Source of the DNA: Calliopsis andreniformis
Lineage: Eukaryota > Arthropoda > Insecta > Hymenoptera > Andrenidae
NCBI RefSeq assembly: GCF_051401765.1
Contig: NW_027480504.1
Span: 992,001 to 1,056,000 of the forward strand
DNA length: 64,000 bases
Direction: 5' to 3'
A program made the translations under genes and the position numbers. The first letter of the stretch is position 1; the number at the start of each line of letters is the position of its first letter. The notes under the pieces were generated by a model, which was not told where the DNA came from, searched no databases, and saw nothing but the letters and a program-made list of their open reading frames with translations. Shown here piece after piece: positions 1 through 15,032 of the stretch.

Positions 1-2740
1 ATCTTCAATCCTCAATCCCCAATCCTCAATTCTAAATCCTCAATCCTCAATCCTCAATCCTCAATCCTCAATCCTCAATCCTCAATCCTGAATCCTCAAA
101 CTTCAATCCTCAACCGTCAGTCCTCGTCCTCAATCCTCAACCCTCAATCCTCGATCCTCATTCTTCAATCCTCAATCCTCAATCCTCAATCCTCAATCCT
201 CAATCTTCAATCCTCAATACTCAATCTTCAATCCTCAATCCTCAGTCCTCAAACCTCAATCCTCAATCCTCAATCCTCAGTAATCAATCCTCAATCTTCA
301 ATACTGAATCGTCAATCCTCAGTCCTCAATCCTCAATTCTCAATCCGCGTTCCTCAAACCTCAATCCTCAACCCTCAGTCCTCACACTCAATTCTCAATT
401 CTCTATCCTCAATCCTCAATCCTCAATCTTCAATCCTCAATAATCAATCTCCAATCCTAGGTCCTCAATCCCCAATCCTCAATCCTTAATCCTCTATCAT
501 CAATCCTCAATCCCCAACTCTCATTCCTCAATGCTCAATACTCAATCTTCAATCCTCAATCCTCAATCCTCAATCCTCAATCCTCAATCCTCAACCCTCA
601 ATCCCCAATGCTCAATCCTCAATACCCAATCCTCAGTCATCAATCCTCAATCCACAATCCTCAATCCTCAATCCTCAATACTCAGTCCTCAATCCTCAAT
701 CTTCAATCCTCAATACTCAATCTTCAATCCTCAATCCTCAATCCTCAATCCTCAATCCTCAATCCTCAATCCTCAATCCTCAATTCTCAACCCTCAATCC
801 TCAGTCCTCAGTCCTCAAACCTCAATCCTCAAACCTCAGCACTCATCCTCAATCCTCAATCCTCAATCCTCAATCCTCAATCCTCAATCTTCAATCCTCA
901 ATACTCAATCTTCAAACCTCAATCCTCAGTCCTCAGACCTCAATTCTGAATCCTCTATCCTGCATCCTCAATCCTCAATCCTCAGTGATCAATCCACAAT
1001 CCTCAATACCCAATCGTCAGTCCTCAGTCCTCAATCCTCATCCCTCAATCCTCGTTCCTCAAACCTCAATCCTCAACCCTCAGCCCTCAACCTCAATTCT
1101 CAATTCTCAATACTCAATCCTCAATCCTCAATCTTCAATCCTCAATAATCAATCTCCAATCCTAGATCCTCAATCCCCAATCCTCAATCCTTAATCCTCA
1201 ATCTTCAATCCTCAATCCCCAGTCCTCAATCTCCAATCCTCAATGCTCAATCCTCAATCTTCAATCCTCAGTCCTCAATCCTCAATCCTCAATCCTCAAA
1301 CCTCAATCCTCAACCGTCAGTCCTCGTCCTCAATCCTCAACCCTCAATCATCAATCCACAATCTTTAATCCTCAATACTCAATATTCACTCCTCAGTCCT
1401 CAATACTCAATCCTCAATCTTCAATCCTCAATCCTCAATCCTCAATCCTCAATCCTCAATCTTCAATCCTCAATGCTCAATCCTCAATCCTCAATCCTCA
1501 GTCCTCAATCCTCAATCCTCAACCCTCAACCGTCAGTACTCGTCCTCACTCGTCAACACTCAATCCTCAATCCTCAATCTTCAATCCTCATTCTTCAATC
1601 CTCAATACACAATCCTCAATCTTCAATCCTCAATCCTCAGTCCTCAATTCTCAATCCTCAATCCTCAGTCCCCAGTCCTCAAACCTCAAACCTCAATCCT
1701 CAACCCTCAGCCCTCATCCTCAATCCTCAATCCTCAATCCTCAATTCACAATCCACAATCTTCAATCCCCAATACTCAATCTTCAATCCTCAATCCTCAA
1801 TCCTCAATCCTCAATCCTCAATCCTGAATCCTCAATCCTCAATTTTCAATCCTCAATCTTCAATCCTCAATACTCAATATTCAATCCTCAATCCTCAATT
1901 CTCAATCTTCAATCCTCAATACTGAACCTTCAATCCTCAATCCACAATCCTCAATCCTCAATCCTCAATCCTCAGTAATCAATCCTCAATCTTCAATACT
2001 CAATCGTCATTCCTCAGTCCTCAATCCTCAATCCTCAATCCTCGTTCCTCAAACCTCAATCCACAACCCTCAGTCCTCATCCTCAATTCTCAATTCTCAA
2101 TCCTCAATCCTCAATCCTCAATATTCAATCATCAATAATCAATCTCCAATCCTAGATCCTCAATACCCAATCTTCAATCCTTAATCCTCAATCTTCAATC
2201 CTCAATCCCCAGTCCTCAATCTTCAATCCTCAATGCTCAATCCTCAGTCCTCAATCCACAGTCCTCAGTCCTCAACCCTCAACCCTCAAACCTCAATCCT
2301 CAACCGTCAGTCCTCGTCCTCTGTCGTCAAAACTCAATCCTCAATCCTCAATCTTCAATCCTCAATACTCAATATTCAATACTCAATCCTCAATCTTCAA
2401 TCCTCAATCTTCAATCCTCAATCCTCAATCCTCAATCCTCAATCCTCAATCCTCATTCTTCAATCCTCAATACCCAATCCTCAATCTTCAATCCTCAATA
2501 CTCAATCCTCAATCCTCAATCCTCAATCCTCAATATTCAATCCTCAGTCCCACATCCTCAATCTTCAATACTCACTCCTCAGTCCTGAGTCTTCAATCCT
2601 CAATACTCAGTCTTCAATCCTCAATCCTCAATCCTCAATCCTCAATCCTCAATCCTCATTCTCCAATCCTCAATACCTAATCCTCAATCTTCAATCCTCA
2701 ATCCCCAATCCTCAATTCTAAATCCTCAATCCTCAATCCT
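1..2740 (+). repeat. 2.7 kb segment, copy 1 of 4
   Basis: The segment matches 8293-11040 at offset 8292, 34392-37130 at offset 34391, and (from about position 1000) 21690-23440 at offset 20692. Anchors 456, 1161 and 2151 have partners at the same offsets. The marker GTCAAAACTC near 2328 is shared with the copy near 23020; the copies near 10620 and 36720 have GTCAACACTC there. Because position 1 aligns inside the repeat, the true left end of this copy is outside the window. Confidence 0.85.
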
Positions 2741-3969
2741 CAATCCTCAATCCTCAATCCTCAATCCTCAATCCTCAAACTTCAATCCTCAACCGTCAGT
2801 CCTCGTCCTCAATCCTCAACCCTCAATCCTCAATCCTCATTCTTCAATCCTCAATCCTCAACCCTCAATCCTCAATCCTCAATATTCAATCCTCAATACT
2901 CAATATTCAGTCCTCAATCCTCAATCCTCAATCCTCAATCCTCAGTCCCCAGTCCTCAAACCTCAATCCTCAATCCTCAGCCCTCATCCTCAATCCTCAA
3001 TCCTCAATCCTCAATCCTCGTTCCTCAAACCTCAATCCTCAATCCTCAATCCTCATTCTTCAATCCTCAATACCCAATCCACAACCTTCATTTCTCAATC
3101 CTCAATCATCAATTCTCAATCCCCAGTCCTCAATCTCCAATCCTCAATGCTCAATCCTCAATCTTCAATCCTCAGTCCTCAATCCTCAATCCTCAATCCT
3201 CAAACCTCAATCCTCAACCGTCAGTCCTCGTCCTCAATCCTCAACCCTCAATCTTCAATCCACAATCTTCGATCCTCAATACTCAATATTCAGTCCTCAA
3301 TCCTCAATCCTCAATCCTCAATCCTCAGTCCCCAGTCCTCAAACCTCAATCCTCAATCCTCAGCCCTCATCCTCAATCCTCAATCCTCAATCCTCAATAT
3401 TCAATCCTCAGTCCCACATCCTCAATCTTCAATACTCACTCCTCAGTCCTGAGCCTTCAATCCTCAATACTCAGTCTTCAATCCTCAATCCTCAATCCTC
3501 AATCCTCAATCCTCAATCCTCATTCTCCAATCCTCAATACCTAATCCTCAATCTTCAATCCTCAATCCCCAATCCTCAATTCTAAATCCTCAATCCTCAA
3601 TCCTCAATCCTCAATCCTCAATCCTCAATCCTCAATCCTCAAACTTCAATCCTCAGCCGTCAGTCCTCGTCCTCAATCCTCAACCCTCAATCCTCAATCC
3701 TCATTCTTCAATCCTCAATCCTCAATCCTCAATCCTCAATCCTCAATCTTCAATCCTCATTACTCAATATTCAGTCCTCAATCCTCAATCCTCAGTCCTC
3801 AATCCTCAATCCTCAACCCTCAAACCTCAACCCTCAACCGTCAGTACTCGTCCTCAATCGTCAACACTCAATCCTCAATCCTCGTTTCTCAAACCTCAAA
3901 CCTCAACCCTCAGTCCTCATCCTCAATTCTCAATTCTCAATTCTCAATTCTCAATCCTCAATCCTCAAT

Positions 3970-5657
3970 CCTCAATATTCAATCCTCAATAATCAATCTC
4001 CAATCCTAGATCCTCAATCCCCAATCTTCAATCATTAATCCTCAATCTTCAATCCTCAATCCCCAGTCCTCAATCTTCAATCCTCAATGCTCAATCCTCA
4101 AACCTCAATCCTCAGTCCTCAATCCTCAATCCTCAACCCTCAAACCTCAATCCTCAACCGTCAGTGCTCGTCCTCAATCGTCAACACTCAATCCTCAATC
4201 CCCAATCTTCAATCCTCAATACTCAATATTCAATACTCAATCCTCAATCTTCAATCCTCAATCCTCAATCATCAATCCTCAATCCTCAATCCTCAATCCT
4301 CAATCCTCAATCCTCAATCCTCAATCCTCATTCTTCAATCCTCAATACCCAATCCTCAATCCTCATTCTTCAATTCTCAATACCCAATCCACAATCTTCA
4401 ATACTCAATCCTCAATCCTCAATTCTAAATCCTCAATCCTCAATCCTCAATCCTCAATCCTCAATCCTCAATCTTAATCTTCAATCCTCAGTACTCAATC
4501 TTCAATCCTCAATCCTCAATCCTCAATACTCAAACCTCACTCCTCAGTCCGCAGTCCTCAAACCCCAATCCTCAATCCTCAATCCTCAATCCTCAATCCT
4601 CAGTAATAAATCCTCAATCCTCAATACTCAATCGTCAGTCCTCAGTCCTCAATCCTCAACCCTCAATCCTCGTTCCTCAAACCTCAATCCTCAACCCTCA
4701 GCCCTCATCCTCAATTCTCAATTCTCAATACTCAATCCTCAATCCTCAATCTTCAATCCTCAATAATCAATCTCCAATCCTAGATCCTCACCCCCAAACC
4801 TCAATCCTTAATCCTCAATCTTCAATGCTCAATCCCCAATCCCCAATCCTCAATCCTCAATCCTCAATCCTCAGTAATCAATCCTCAATCCTCAATCCTC
4901 ATTCTTCAATCCTCAATACCCAATCCTCAATCTTCATTCCTCAATCCTCAATCATCAGTTCTCAATCCTCAATCCTCAATCTTCAATCCTCAATGCTCAA
5001 TCCTCAATCCTCAATCCTCAGTCCTCAATCCTCAATCCTCAACCCTCAAACCTCAACCCTCAACCGTCAGTACTCGTCCTCAATCGTCAACACTCAATCC
5101 TCAATCCTCAATCTTCAATCCTCATTCTTAAATCCTCAATACCCAATCCTCAGACTTCAGTCCTCAATCCTCAATCCTCAATCCTCAATCCTCAATCCTC
5201 ATTCTTCAATCCTCAATACCCAATCCTCAATCTTCAATCCTCAATCTTCAATCCTCAATACTCAATCTTCAATCCTCAATCCTCATTCCTCAATCCTCAA
5301 TCCTCAATCCTCAATCCTCAATCCTCAATCGTCAATCTTCAATCCTCAATACTCAATGTTCAATCCTCAATCCTCAATACTCAATACTCAATCCTCATTC
5401 TTCAATCCTCAATCCTCATTCTTGAATCCTCAATACCCAATCCTCAATCTTCAAACCTCTATCCTCAATCCTCAATTCTCAACCCGCAATCCTCTGTCCT
5501 CAGTCCTCAAACCTAAATCCTCAAATCTCAGCACTCATCCTCAATCCTCAATCCTCAATCCTCAATCCTCAATCTTCAATCCTCAATACTCAATCTTCAA
5601 ACCTCAATCCTCAGTCCTCAAACCTCAATTATGAATACTCAATCCTGCATCCTCAAT
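3970..5657 (+). repeat. 1688-base tandem duplication, left copy
   Basis: Begins near TCAATATTCAATCCTCAATA just before the anchor at 4005. Both internal anchors (4005 and 4779) recur 1688 bases later. A few differences separate the copies, for example CACCCCCAAACC at 4790 against CACCCCCAATCC at 6478, and a T/C difference near 4373/6061. The length is 241 heptamers plus one base, so the exchange followed higher-order homology and not single-heptamer slippage. Confidence 0.88.
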
Positions 5658-7278
5658 CCTCAATATTCAATCCTCAATAATCAATCTCCAATCCTAGATC
5701 CTCAATCCCCAATCTTCAATCATTAATCCTCAATCTTCAATCCTCAATCCCCAGTCCTCAATCTTCAATCCTCAATGCTCAATCCTCAAACCTCAATCCT
5801 CAGTCCTCAATCCTCAATCCTCAACCCTCAAACCTCAATCCTCAACCGTCAGTGCTCGTCCTCAATCGTCAACACTCAATCCTCAATCCCCAATCTTCAA
5901 TCCTCAATACTCAATATTCAATACTCAATCCTCAATCTTCAATCCTCAATCCTCAATCATCAATCCTCAATCCTCAATCCTCAATCCTCAATCCTCAATC
6001 CTCAATCCTCAATCCTCATTCTTCAATCCTCAATACCCAATCCTCAATCCTCATTCTTCAATCCTCAATACCCAATCCACAATCTTCAATACTCAATCCT
6101 CAATCCTCAATTCTAAATCCTCAATCCTCAATCCTCAATCCTCAATCCTCAATCCTCAATCTTAATCTTCAATCCTCAGTACTCAATCTTCAATCCTCAA
6201 TCCTCAATCCTCAATACTCAAACCTCACTCCTCAGTCCGCAGTCCTCAAACCCCAATCCTCAATCCTCAATCCTCAATCCTCAATCCTCAGTAATAAATC
6301 CTCAATCCTCAATACTCAATCGTCAGTCCTCAGTCCTCAATCCTCAACCCTCAATCCTCGTTCCTCAAACCTCAATCCTCAACCCTCAGCCCTCATCCTC
6401 AATTCTCAATTCTCAATACTCAATCCTCAATCCTCAATCTTCAATCCTCAATAATCAATCTCCAATCCTAGATCCTCACCCCCAATCCTCAATCCTTAAT
6501 CCTCAATCTTCAATGCTCAATCCCCAATCCCCAATCCTCAATCCTCAATCCTCAATCCTCAGTAATCAATCCTCAATCCTCAATCCTCATTCTTCAATCC
6601 TCAATACCCAATCCTCAATCTTCATTCCTCAATCCTCAATCATCAGTTCTCAATCCTCAATCCTCAATCTTCAATCCTCAATGCTCAATCCTCAATCCTC
6701 AATCCTCAGTCGTCAATCCTCAATCCTCAACCCTGAAACCTCAACCCTCAACCGTCAGTACTCGTCCTCAATCGTCAACACTCAATCCTCAATCCTCAAT
6801 CTTCAATCCTCATTCTTAAATCCTCAATACCCAATCCTCAGACTTCAGTCCTCAATCCTCAATCCTCAATCCTCAATCCTCAATCCTCATTCTTCAATCC
6901 TCAATACCCAATCCTCAATCTTCAATCCTCAATCTTCAATCCTCAATACTCAATCTTCAATCCTCAATCCTCATTCCTCAATCCTCAATCCTCAATCCTC
7001 AATCCTCAATCCTCAATCGTCAATCTTCAATCCTCAATACTCAATGTTCAATCCTCAATCCTCAATACTCAATACTCAATCCTCATTCTTCAATCCTCAA
7101 TCCTCATTCTTCAATCCTCAATACCCAATCCTCAATCTTCAAACCTCAATCCTCAATCCTCAATTCTCAACCCGCAATCCTCTGTCCTCAGTCCTCAAAC
7201 CTAAATCCTCAAATCTCAGCACTCATCCTCAATCCTCAATCCTCAATCCTCAATCCTCAATCTTCAATCCTCAATACT
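5658..7278 (+). repeat. 1688-base tandem duplication, right copy (slightly shorter)
   Basis: Follows the left copy directly; anchors at 5693 and 6467. The match ends at about 7278, where this copy goes on as CAATACTCAGCCCTCAACC while the left copy has CAATACTCAATCTTCAAACC. The repeat therefore ends within a shared string, as expected for unequal crossing over. Confidence 0.87.
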
Positions 7279-8292
7279 CAGCCCTCAACCTCAATTCTCA
7301 ATTCTCAATACTCAATCCTCAATCCTCAATCTTCAATCCTCAATAATCAATCTCCAATCCTAGATCCTCAATCCCCAATCCTCAATCCTTAATCCTCAAT
7401 CTTCAATCCTCAATCCCCAGTCCTCAATCTCCAATCCTCAATGCTTAATCCTCAATCTTCAATCCTCAGTCCTCAATCCTCAATCCTCAATCCTCAAACC
7501 TCAATCCTCAACCGTCAGTCCTCGTCCTCAATCCTCAACCCTCAATCATCAATCCACAATCTTCAATCCTCAATACTCAATATTCAGTCCTCAATCCTCA
7601 ATCCTCAATCCTCAATCTTCAATCCTCAATCCTCAATCCTCAATCCTCAATCCTCAATCCTCATTCTTCAATCCTCAATACCCAATCCACAATCTTCATT
7701 AATCAATCCTCAATCATCAATTCTCAATCCTCAATCCTCAATCTTCAATCCTCAATGCTCAATCTTCAATCCTCAATCCCCAGTCCTCAATCTTCAATCC
7801 TCAATGCTCAATCCTCAATCCTCAATCCTCAGTCCTAAATCCTCAATCCTCAACCCTCAAACCTCAATCCTCAACCGTCAGTCCTCGTCCTCAGTTGTCA
7901 AAACTCAATCCTCAATCCTCAATCTTCAATCCTCAATACTCAATATTCAATACTCAATCCTCAATCTTCAATCCTCAATCTTCAATCCTCAATACTCAAT
8001 CCTCAATACTCAATCCTCAATCCTCAATCCTCAATCCTCAATCCTCAATCCTCATTATTCAATCCTCAATACCCAATCCTCAATCTTCAATCCTCAATAC
8101 TCAATCCTCAATCCTCAATCCTCAATCCTCAATCCTCAATATTCAATCCTCAGTACCAGATCCTCAATCTTCAATACTCACTCCTCAATCCTGAATCTTC
8201 AATCCTCAATACTCAGTCTTCAAGCCTCAATCCTCAATCCTCAATCCTCAATTATCAATCCTCATTCTCCAATCCTCAATACACAATCCTCA

Positions 8293-11040
8293 ATCTTCAA
8301 TCCTCAATCCCCAATCCTCAATTCTAAATCCTCAATCCTCAATCCTCAATCCTCAATCCTCAATCCTCAATCCTCAATCCTCAATCCTCAAACTTCAATC
8401 CTCAACCGTCAGTCCTCGTCCTCAATCCTCAACCCTCAATCCTCGATCCTCATTCTTCAATCCTCAATCCTCAATCCTCAATCCTCAATCCTCAATCTTC
8501 AATCCTCAATACTCAATCTTCAATCCTCAATCCTCAGTCCTCAAACCTCAATCCTCAATCCTCAATCCTCAGTAATCAATCCTCAATCTTCAATACTGAA
8601 TCGTCAATCCTCAGTCCTCAATCCTCAATCCTCAATCCGCGTTCCTCAAACCTCAATCCTCAACCCTCAGTCCTCACACTCAATTCTCAATTCTCTATCC
8701 TCAATCCTCATTCCTCAATCTTCAATCCTCAATAATCAATCTCCAATCCTAGGTCCTCAATCCCCAATCCTCAATCCTTAATCCTCTATCATCAATCCTC
8801 AATCCTCAACTCTCATTCCTCAATGCTCAATACTCAATCTTCAATCCTCAATCCTCAATCCTCAATCCTCAATCCTCAATCCTCAACCCTCAATCCCCAA
8901 TGCTCAATCCTCAATACCCAATCCTCAGTCATCAATCCTCAATCCACAATCCTCAATCCTCAATCCTCAATACTCAGTCCTCAATCCTCAATCTTCAATC
9001 CTCAATACTCAATCTTCAATCCTCAATCCTCAATCCTCAATCCTCAATCCTCAATCCTCAATCCTCAATCCTCAATTCTCAACCCTCAATCCTCAGTCCT
9101 CAGTCCTCAAACCTCAATCCTCAAACCTCAGCACTCATCCTCAATCCTCAATCCTCAATCCTCAATCCTCAATCCTCAATCTTCAATCCTCAATACTCAA
9201 TCTTCAAACCTCAATCCTCAGTCCTCAAACCTCAATTCTGAATCCTCAATCCTGCATCCTCAATCCTCAATCCTCAGTAATCAATCCACAATCCTCAATA
9301 CCCAATCGTCAGTCCTCAGTCCTCAATCCTCATCCCTCAATCCTCGTTCCTCAAACCTCAATCCTCAACCCTCAGCCCTCAACCTCAATTCTCAATTCTC
9401 AATACTCAATCCTCAATCCTCAATCTTCAATCCTCAATAATCAATCTCCAATCCTAGATCCTCAATCCCCAATCCTCAATCCTTAATCCTCAATCTTCAA
9501 TCCTCAATCCCCAGTCCTCAATCTCCAATCCTCAATGCTCAATCCTCAATCTTCAATCCTCAGTCCTCAATCCTCAATCCTCAATCCTCAAACCTCAATC
9601 CTCAACCGTCAGTCCTCGTCCTCAATCCTCAACCCTCAATCATCAATCCACAATCTTCAATCCTCAATACTCAATATTCAGTCCTCAGTCCTCAATACTC
9701 AATCCTCAATCTTCAATCCTCAATCCTCAATCCTCAATCCTCAATCCTCAATCTTCAATCCTCAATGCTCAATCCTCAATCCTCAACCCTCAGTCCTCAA
9801 TCCTCAATCCTCAACCCTCAACCGTCAGTACTCGTCCTCACTCGTCAACACTCAATCCTCAATCCTCAATCTTCCATCCTCATCCTTCAATCCTCAATAC
9901 ACAATCCTCAATCTTCAATCCTCAATCCTCAGTCCTCAATTCTCAATCCTCAATCCTCAGTCCCCAGTCCTCAAACCTCAAACCTCAATCCTCAACCCTC
10001 AGCCCTCATCCTCAATCCTCAATCCTCAATCCTCAATTCTCAATCCACAATCTTCAATCCCCAATACTCAATCTTCAATCCTCAATCCTCAATCCTCAAT
10101 CCTCAATCCTCAATCCTCAATCCTCAATCCTCAATTTTCAATCCTCAATCTTCAATCCTCAATAGTCAATATTCAATCCTCAATCCTCAATTCTCAATCT
10201 TCAATCCTCAATACTGAACCTTCAATCCTCAATCCACAATCCTCAATCCTCAATCCTCAATCCTCAGTAATCAATCCTCAATCTTCAATACTCAATCGTC
10301 ATTCCTCAGTCCTCAATCCTCAATCCTCAATCCTCGTTCCTCAAACCTCAATCCACAACCCTCAGTCCTCATCCTCAATTCTCAATTCTCAATCCTCAAT
10401 CCTCAATCCTCAATATTCAATCATCAATAATCAATCTCCAATCCTAGATCCTCAATACCCAATCTTCAATCCTTAATCCTCAATCTTCAATCCTCAATCC
10501 CCAGTCCTCAATCTTCAATCCTCAATGCTCAATCCTCAATCCTCAATCCACAGTCCTCAGTCCTCAACCCTCAACCCTCAAACCTCAATCCTCAACCGTC
10601 AGTCCTCGTCCTCTGTCGTCAACACTCAATCCTCAATCCTCAATCTTCAATCCTCAATACTCAATATTCAATACTCAATCCTCAATCTTCAATCCTCAAT
10701 CTTCAATCCTCAATCCTCAATCCTCAATCCTCAATCCTCAATCCTCAATCCTCAATCCTCAATCCTCATTCTTCAATCCTCAATACCCAATCCTCAATCT
10801 TCAATCCTCAATACTCAATCCTCAATCCTCAATCCTCAATCCTCAATATTCAATCCTCAGTCCCACATCCTCAATCTTCAATACTCACTCCTCAGTCCTG
10901 AGTCTTCAATCCTCAATACTCAGTCTTCAATCCTCAATCCTCAATCCTCAATCCTCAATCCTCAATCCTCATTCTCCAATCCTCAATACCTAATCCTCAA
11001 TCTTCAATCCTCAATCCCCAATCCTCAATTCTAAATCCTC
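8293..11040 (+). repeat. 2.7 kb segment, copy 2 of 4
   Basis: Offset 8292 from copy 1 holds across all three anchors (456 to 8748, 1161 to 9453, 2151 to 10443). The offset drops to 8286 by the string at 11433 (partner 3147), so small indels lie between about 11040 and 11433. Its right part was duplicated again as the 1968-base repeat. Confidence 0.85.
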
Positions 11041-12039
11041 AATCCTCAATCCTCAATCCTCAATCCTCAATCCTCATTCCTCAATCCTCAAACTTCAATC
11101 CTCAACCGTCAGTCCTCGTCCTCAATCCTCAACCCTCAATCCTCAATCCTCATTCTTCAATCCTCAATCCTCAATCCTCAATCCTCAATCCTCAATCTTC
11201 AATCCTCAATACTCAATATTCAGCCCTCAATCCTCAATCCTCAATCCTCAATCCTCAGTCCCCAGTCCTCAAACCTCAATCCTCAATCCTCAATCCTCAA
11301 TCCTCGTTCCTCAAACCTCAATCCTCAATCCTCAATCCTCATTCTTCAATCCTCGATACCCAATCCACAACCTTCATTTCTCAATCCTCAATCATCAATT
11401 CTCAATCCCCAGTCCTCAATCTCCAATCCTCAATGCTCAATCCTCAATCTTCAATCCTCAGTCCTCAATCCTCAATCCTCAATCCTCAAACCTCAATCCT
11501 CAACCGTCAGTCCTCGTCCTCAATCCTCAACCCTCAATCTTCAATCCACAATCTTCAATCCTCAATACTCAATATTCAGTCCTCAATCCTCAATCCTCAA
11601 TCCTCAATCCTCAGTCCCCAGTCCTCAAACCTCAATCCTCAATCCTCAGCCCTCATCCTCAATCCTCAATCCTCAATCCTCAATATTCAATCCTCAGTCC
11701 CACATCCTCAATCTTCAATACTCACTCCTCAGTCCTGAGCCTTCAATCCTCAATACTCAGTCTTCAATCCTCAATCCTCAATCCTCAATCCTCAATCCTC
11801 AATCCTCAATCCTCATTCTCCAATCCTCAATACCTAATCCTCAATCTTCAATCCTCAATCCCCAATCCTCAATTCTAAATCCTCAATCCTCAATCCTCAA
11901 TCCTCAATCCTCAATCCTCATTCCTCAATCCTCAAACTTCAATCCTCAGCCGTCAGTCCTCGTCCTCAATCCTCAACCCTCAATCCTCAATCCTCATTCT
12001 TCAATCCTCAATCCTCAATCCTCAATCCTCAATCCTCAA
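10072..12039 (+). repeat. 1968-base tandem duplication, left copy
   Basis: Marker strings TCAATTTTCAATCC and CAATAGTCAATATTC near 10135-10170 recur at 12103-12138. The anchor at 10443 recurs at 12411. The two copies look identical over the stretches I compared, including the open-frame strings at 10525/12493 and 11433/13401. The length is 281 heptamers plus one base. Confidence 0.9.
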
Positions 12040-14007
12040 TCTTCAATCCTCAATCCTCAATCCTCAATCCTCAATCCTCAATCCTCAATCCTCAATCCTC
12101 AATTTTCAATCCTCAATCTTCAATCCTCAATAGTCAATATTCAATCCTCAATCCTCAATTCTCAATCTTCAATCCTCAATACTGAACCTTCAATCCTCAA
12201 TCCACAATCCTCAATCCTCAATCCTCAATCCTCAGTAATCAATCCTCAATCTTCAATACTCAATCGTCATTCCTCAGTCCTCAATCCTCAATCCTCAATC
12301 CTCGTTCCTCAAACCTCAATCCACAACCCTCAGTCCTCATCCTCAATTCTCAATTCTCAATCCTCAATCCTCAATCCTCAATATTCAATCATCAATAATC
12401 AATCTCCAATCCTAGATCCTCAATACCCAATCTTCAATCCTTAATCCTCAATCTTCAATCCTCAATCCCCAGTCCTCAATCTTCAATCCTCAATGCTCAA
12501 TCCTCAATCCTCAATCCACAGTCCTCAGTCCTCAACCCTCAACCCTCAAACCTCAATCCTCAACCGTCAGTCCTCGTCCTCTGTCGTCAACACTCAATCC
12601 TCAATCCTCAATCTTCAATCCTCAATACTCAATATTCAATACTCAATCCTCAATCTTCAATCCTCAATCTTCAATCCTCAATCCTCAATCCTCAATCCTC
12701 AATCCTCAATCCTCAATCCTCAATCCTCAATCCTCATTCTTCAATCCTCAATACCCAATCCTCAATCTTCAATCCTCAATACTCAATCCTCAATCCTCAA
12801 TCCTCAATCCTCAATATTCAATCCTCAGTCCCACATCCTCAATCTTCAATACTCACTCCTCAGTCCTGAGTCTTCAATCCTCAATACTCAGTCTTCAATC
12901 CTCAATCCTCAATCCTCAATCCTCAATCCTCAATCCTCATTCTCCAATCCTCAATACCTAATCCTCAATCTTCAATCCTCAATCCCCAATCCTCAATTCT
13001 AAATCCTCAATCCTCAATCCTCAATCCTCAATCCTCAATCCTCATTCCTCAATCCTCAAACTTCAATCCTCAACCGTCAGTCCTCGTCCTCAATCCTCAA
13101 CCCTCAATCCTCAATCCTCATTCTTCAATCCTCAATCCTCAATCCTCAATCCTCAATCCTCAATCTTCAATCCTCAATACTCAATATTCAGCCCTCAATC
13201 CTCAATCCTCAATCCTCAATCCTCAGTCCCCAGTCCTCAAACCTCAATCCTCAATCCTCAATCCTCAATCCTCGTTCCTCAAACCTCAATCCTCAATCCT
13301 CAATCCTCATTCTTCAATCCTCGATACCCAATCCACAACCTTCATTTCTCAATCCTCAATCATCAATTCTCAATCCCCAGTCCTCAATCTCCAATCCTCA
13401 ATGCTCAATCCTCAATCTTCAATCCTCAGTCCTCAATCCTCAATCCTCAATCCTCAAACCTCAATCCTCAACCGTCAGTCCTCGTCCTCAATCCTCAACC
13501 CTCAATCTTCAATCCACAATCTTCAATCCTCAATACTCAATATTCAGTCCTCAATCCTCAATCCTCAATCCTCAATCCTCAGTCCCCAGTCCTCAAACCT
13601 CAATCCTCAATCCTCAGCCCTCATCCTCAATCCTCAATCCTCAATCCTCAATATTCAATCCTCAGTCCCACATCCTCAATCTTCAATACTCACTCCTCAG
13701 TCCTGAGCCTTCAATCCTCAATACTCAGTCTTCAATCCTCAATCCTCAATCCTCAATCCTCAATCCTCAATCCTCAATCCTCATTCTCCAATCCTCAATA
13801 CCTAATCCTCAATCTTCAATCCTCAATCCCCAATCCTCAATTCTAAATCCTCAATCCTCAATCCTCAATCCTCAATCCTCAATCCTCATTCCTCAATCCT
13901 CAAACTTCAATCCTCAGCCGTCAGTCCTCGTCCTCAATCCTCAACCCTCAATCCTCAATCCTCATTCTTCAATCCTCAATCCTCAATCCTCAATCCTCAA
14001 TCCTCAA
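12040..14007 (+). repeat. 1968-base tandem duplication, right copy
   Basis: Joins the left copy within a run of CTTCAATCCTCAATCCTC. Private variants such as TCCTCATTCCTCAATCC (near 11071, 11920, 13041 and 13890) are present in both copies. They are absent from the related segments at 2740, 23460 and 37150, so the duplication came after these variants arose. Confidence 0.9.
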
Positions 14008-15032
14008 TCTTCAATCCTCAATACTCAATATTCAGTCCTCAATCCTCAATCCTCAGTCCTCAATCCTCAATCCTCAACCCTCAAACCTCAACCCTCAACC
14101 GTCAGTACTCGTCCTCAATCGTCAACACTCAATCCTCAATCCTCAATCTTCAATCCTCATTCTTAAATCCTCAATACCCAATCCTCAGTCTTCAATCCTC
14201 AATCCTCAATCCTCAATCCTCAATCCTCAATCCTCATTCTTCAATCCTCAATACCCAATCCTCAATCTTCAATCCTCAATCTTCAATCCTCAATACTCAA
14301 TCTTCAATCCTCAATCCTCAATCCTCAATCCTCAATCCTCAATCCTCAATCCTCAATCCTCAATCGTCAATCTTCAATCCTCAATACTCAATCTTCAATC
14401 CTCAATCCTCAATACTCAATACTCAATCCTCATTCTTCAATCCTCAATCCTCAGTCCTCAAACCTCAATTATGAATCCTCAATCCTGCATCCTCAATCCT
14501 CAATCCTCAGTAATCAGCCCTCAATCCTCAATACTCAATCGACAGTCCTCAGTCCTCAATCCTCATCCCTCAATCCTCGTTCCTCAAACCTCAATCCTCA
14601 ACACTCAGCCCTCAACCTCAATTCTCAATTCTCAATACTCAATCCTCAATCCTCAATCTTCAATCCTCAATAATCAATCTCCAATCCTAGATCCTCAATC
14701 CCCAATCCTCAATCCTTAATCCTCAATCTTCAATCCTCAATCCCCAGTCCTCAATCTCCAATCCTCAATGCTCAATCCTCAATCTTCAATCCTCAGTCCT
14801 CAATCCTCAATCCTCAATCCTCAAACCTCAATCCTCAACCGTCAGTCCTCGTCTTCAATCCTCAACCCTCAATCATCAATCCACAATCTTCAATCCTCAA
14901 TACTCAATATTCAGTCCTCAATCCTCAATCCTCAATCCTCAATCTTCAATCCTCAATCCTCAATCCTCAATCCTCAATCCTCAATCCTCATTCTTCAATC
15001 CTCAATACCCAATCCACAATCTTCATTCCTCA

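Noticed and set aside
531..1148. A 205-codon frame repeated almost unchanged at 8823-9440 and 34922-35539, looking like a small gene family
   Set aside because: The conservation follows the whole 2.7 kb segment, including parts outside the frame, so it reflects recent DNA duplication and not protein constraint.
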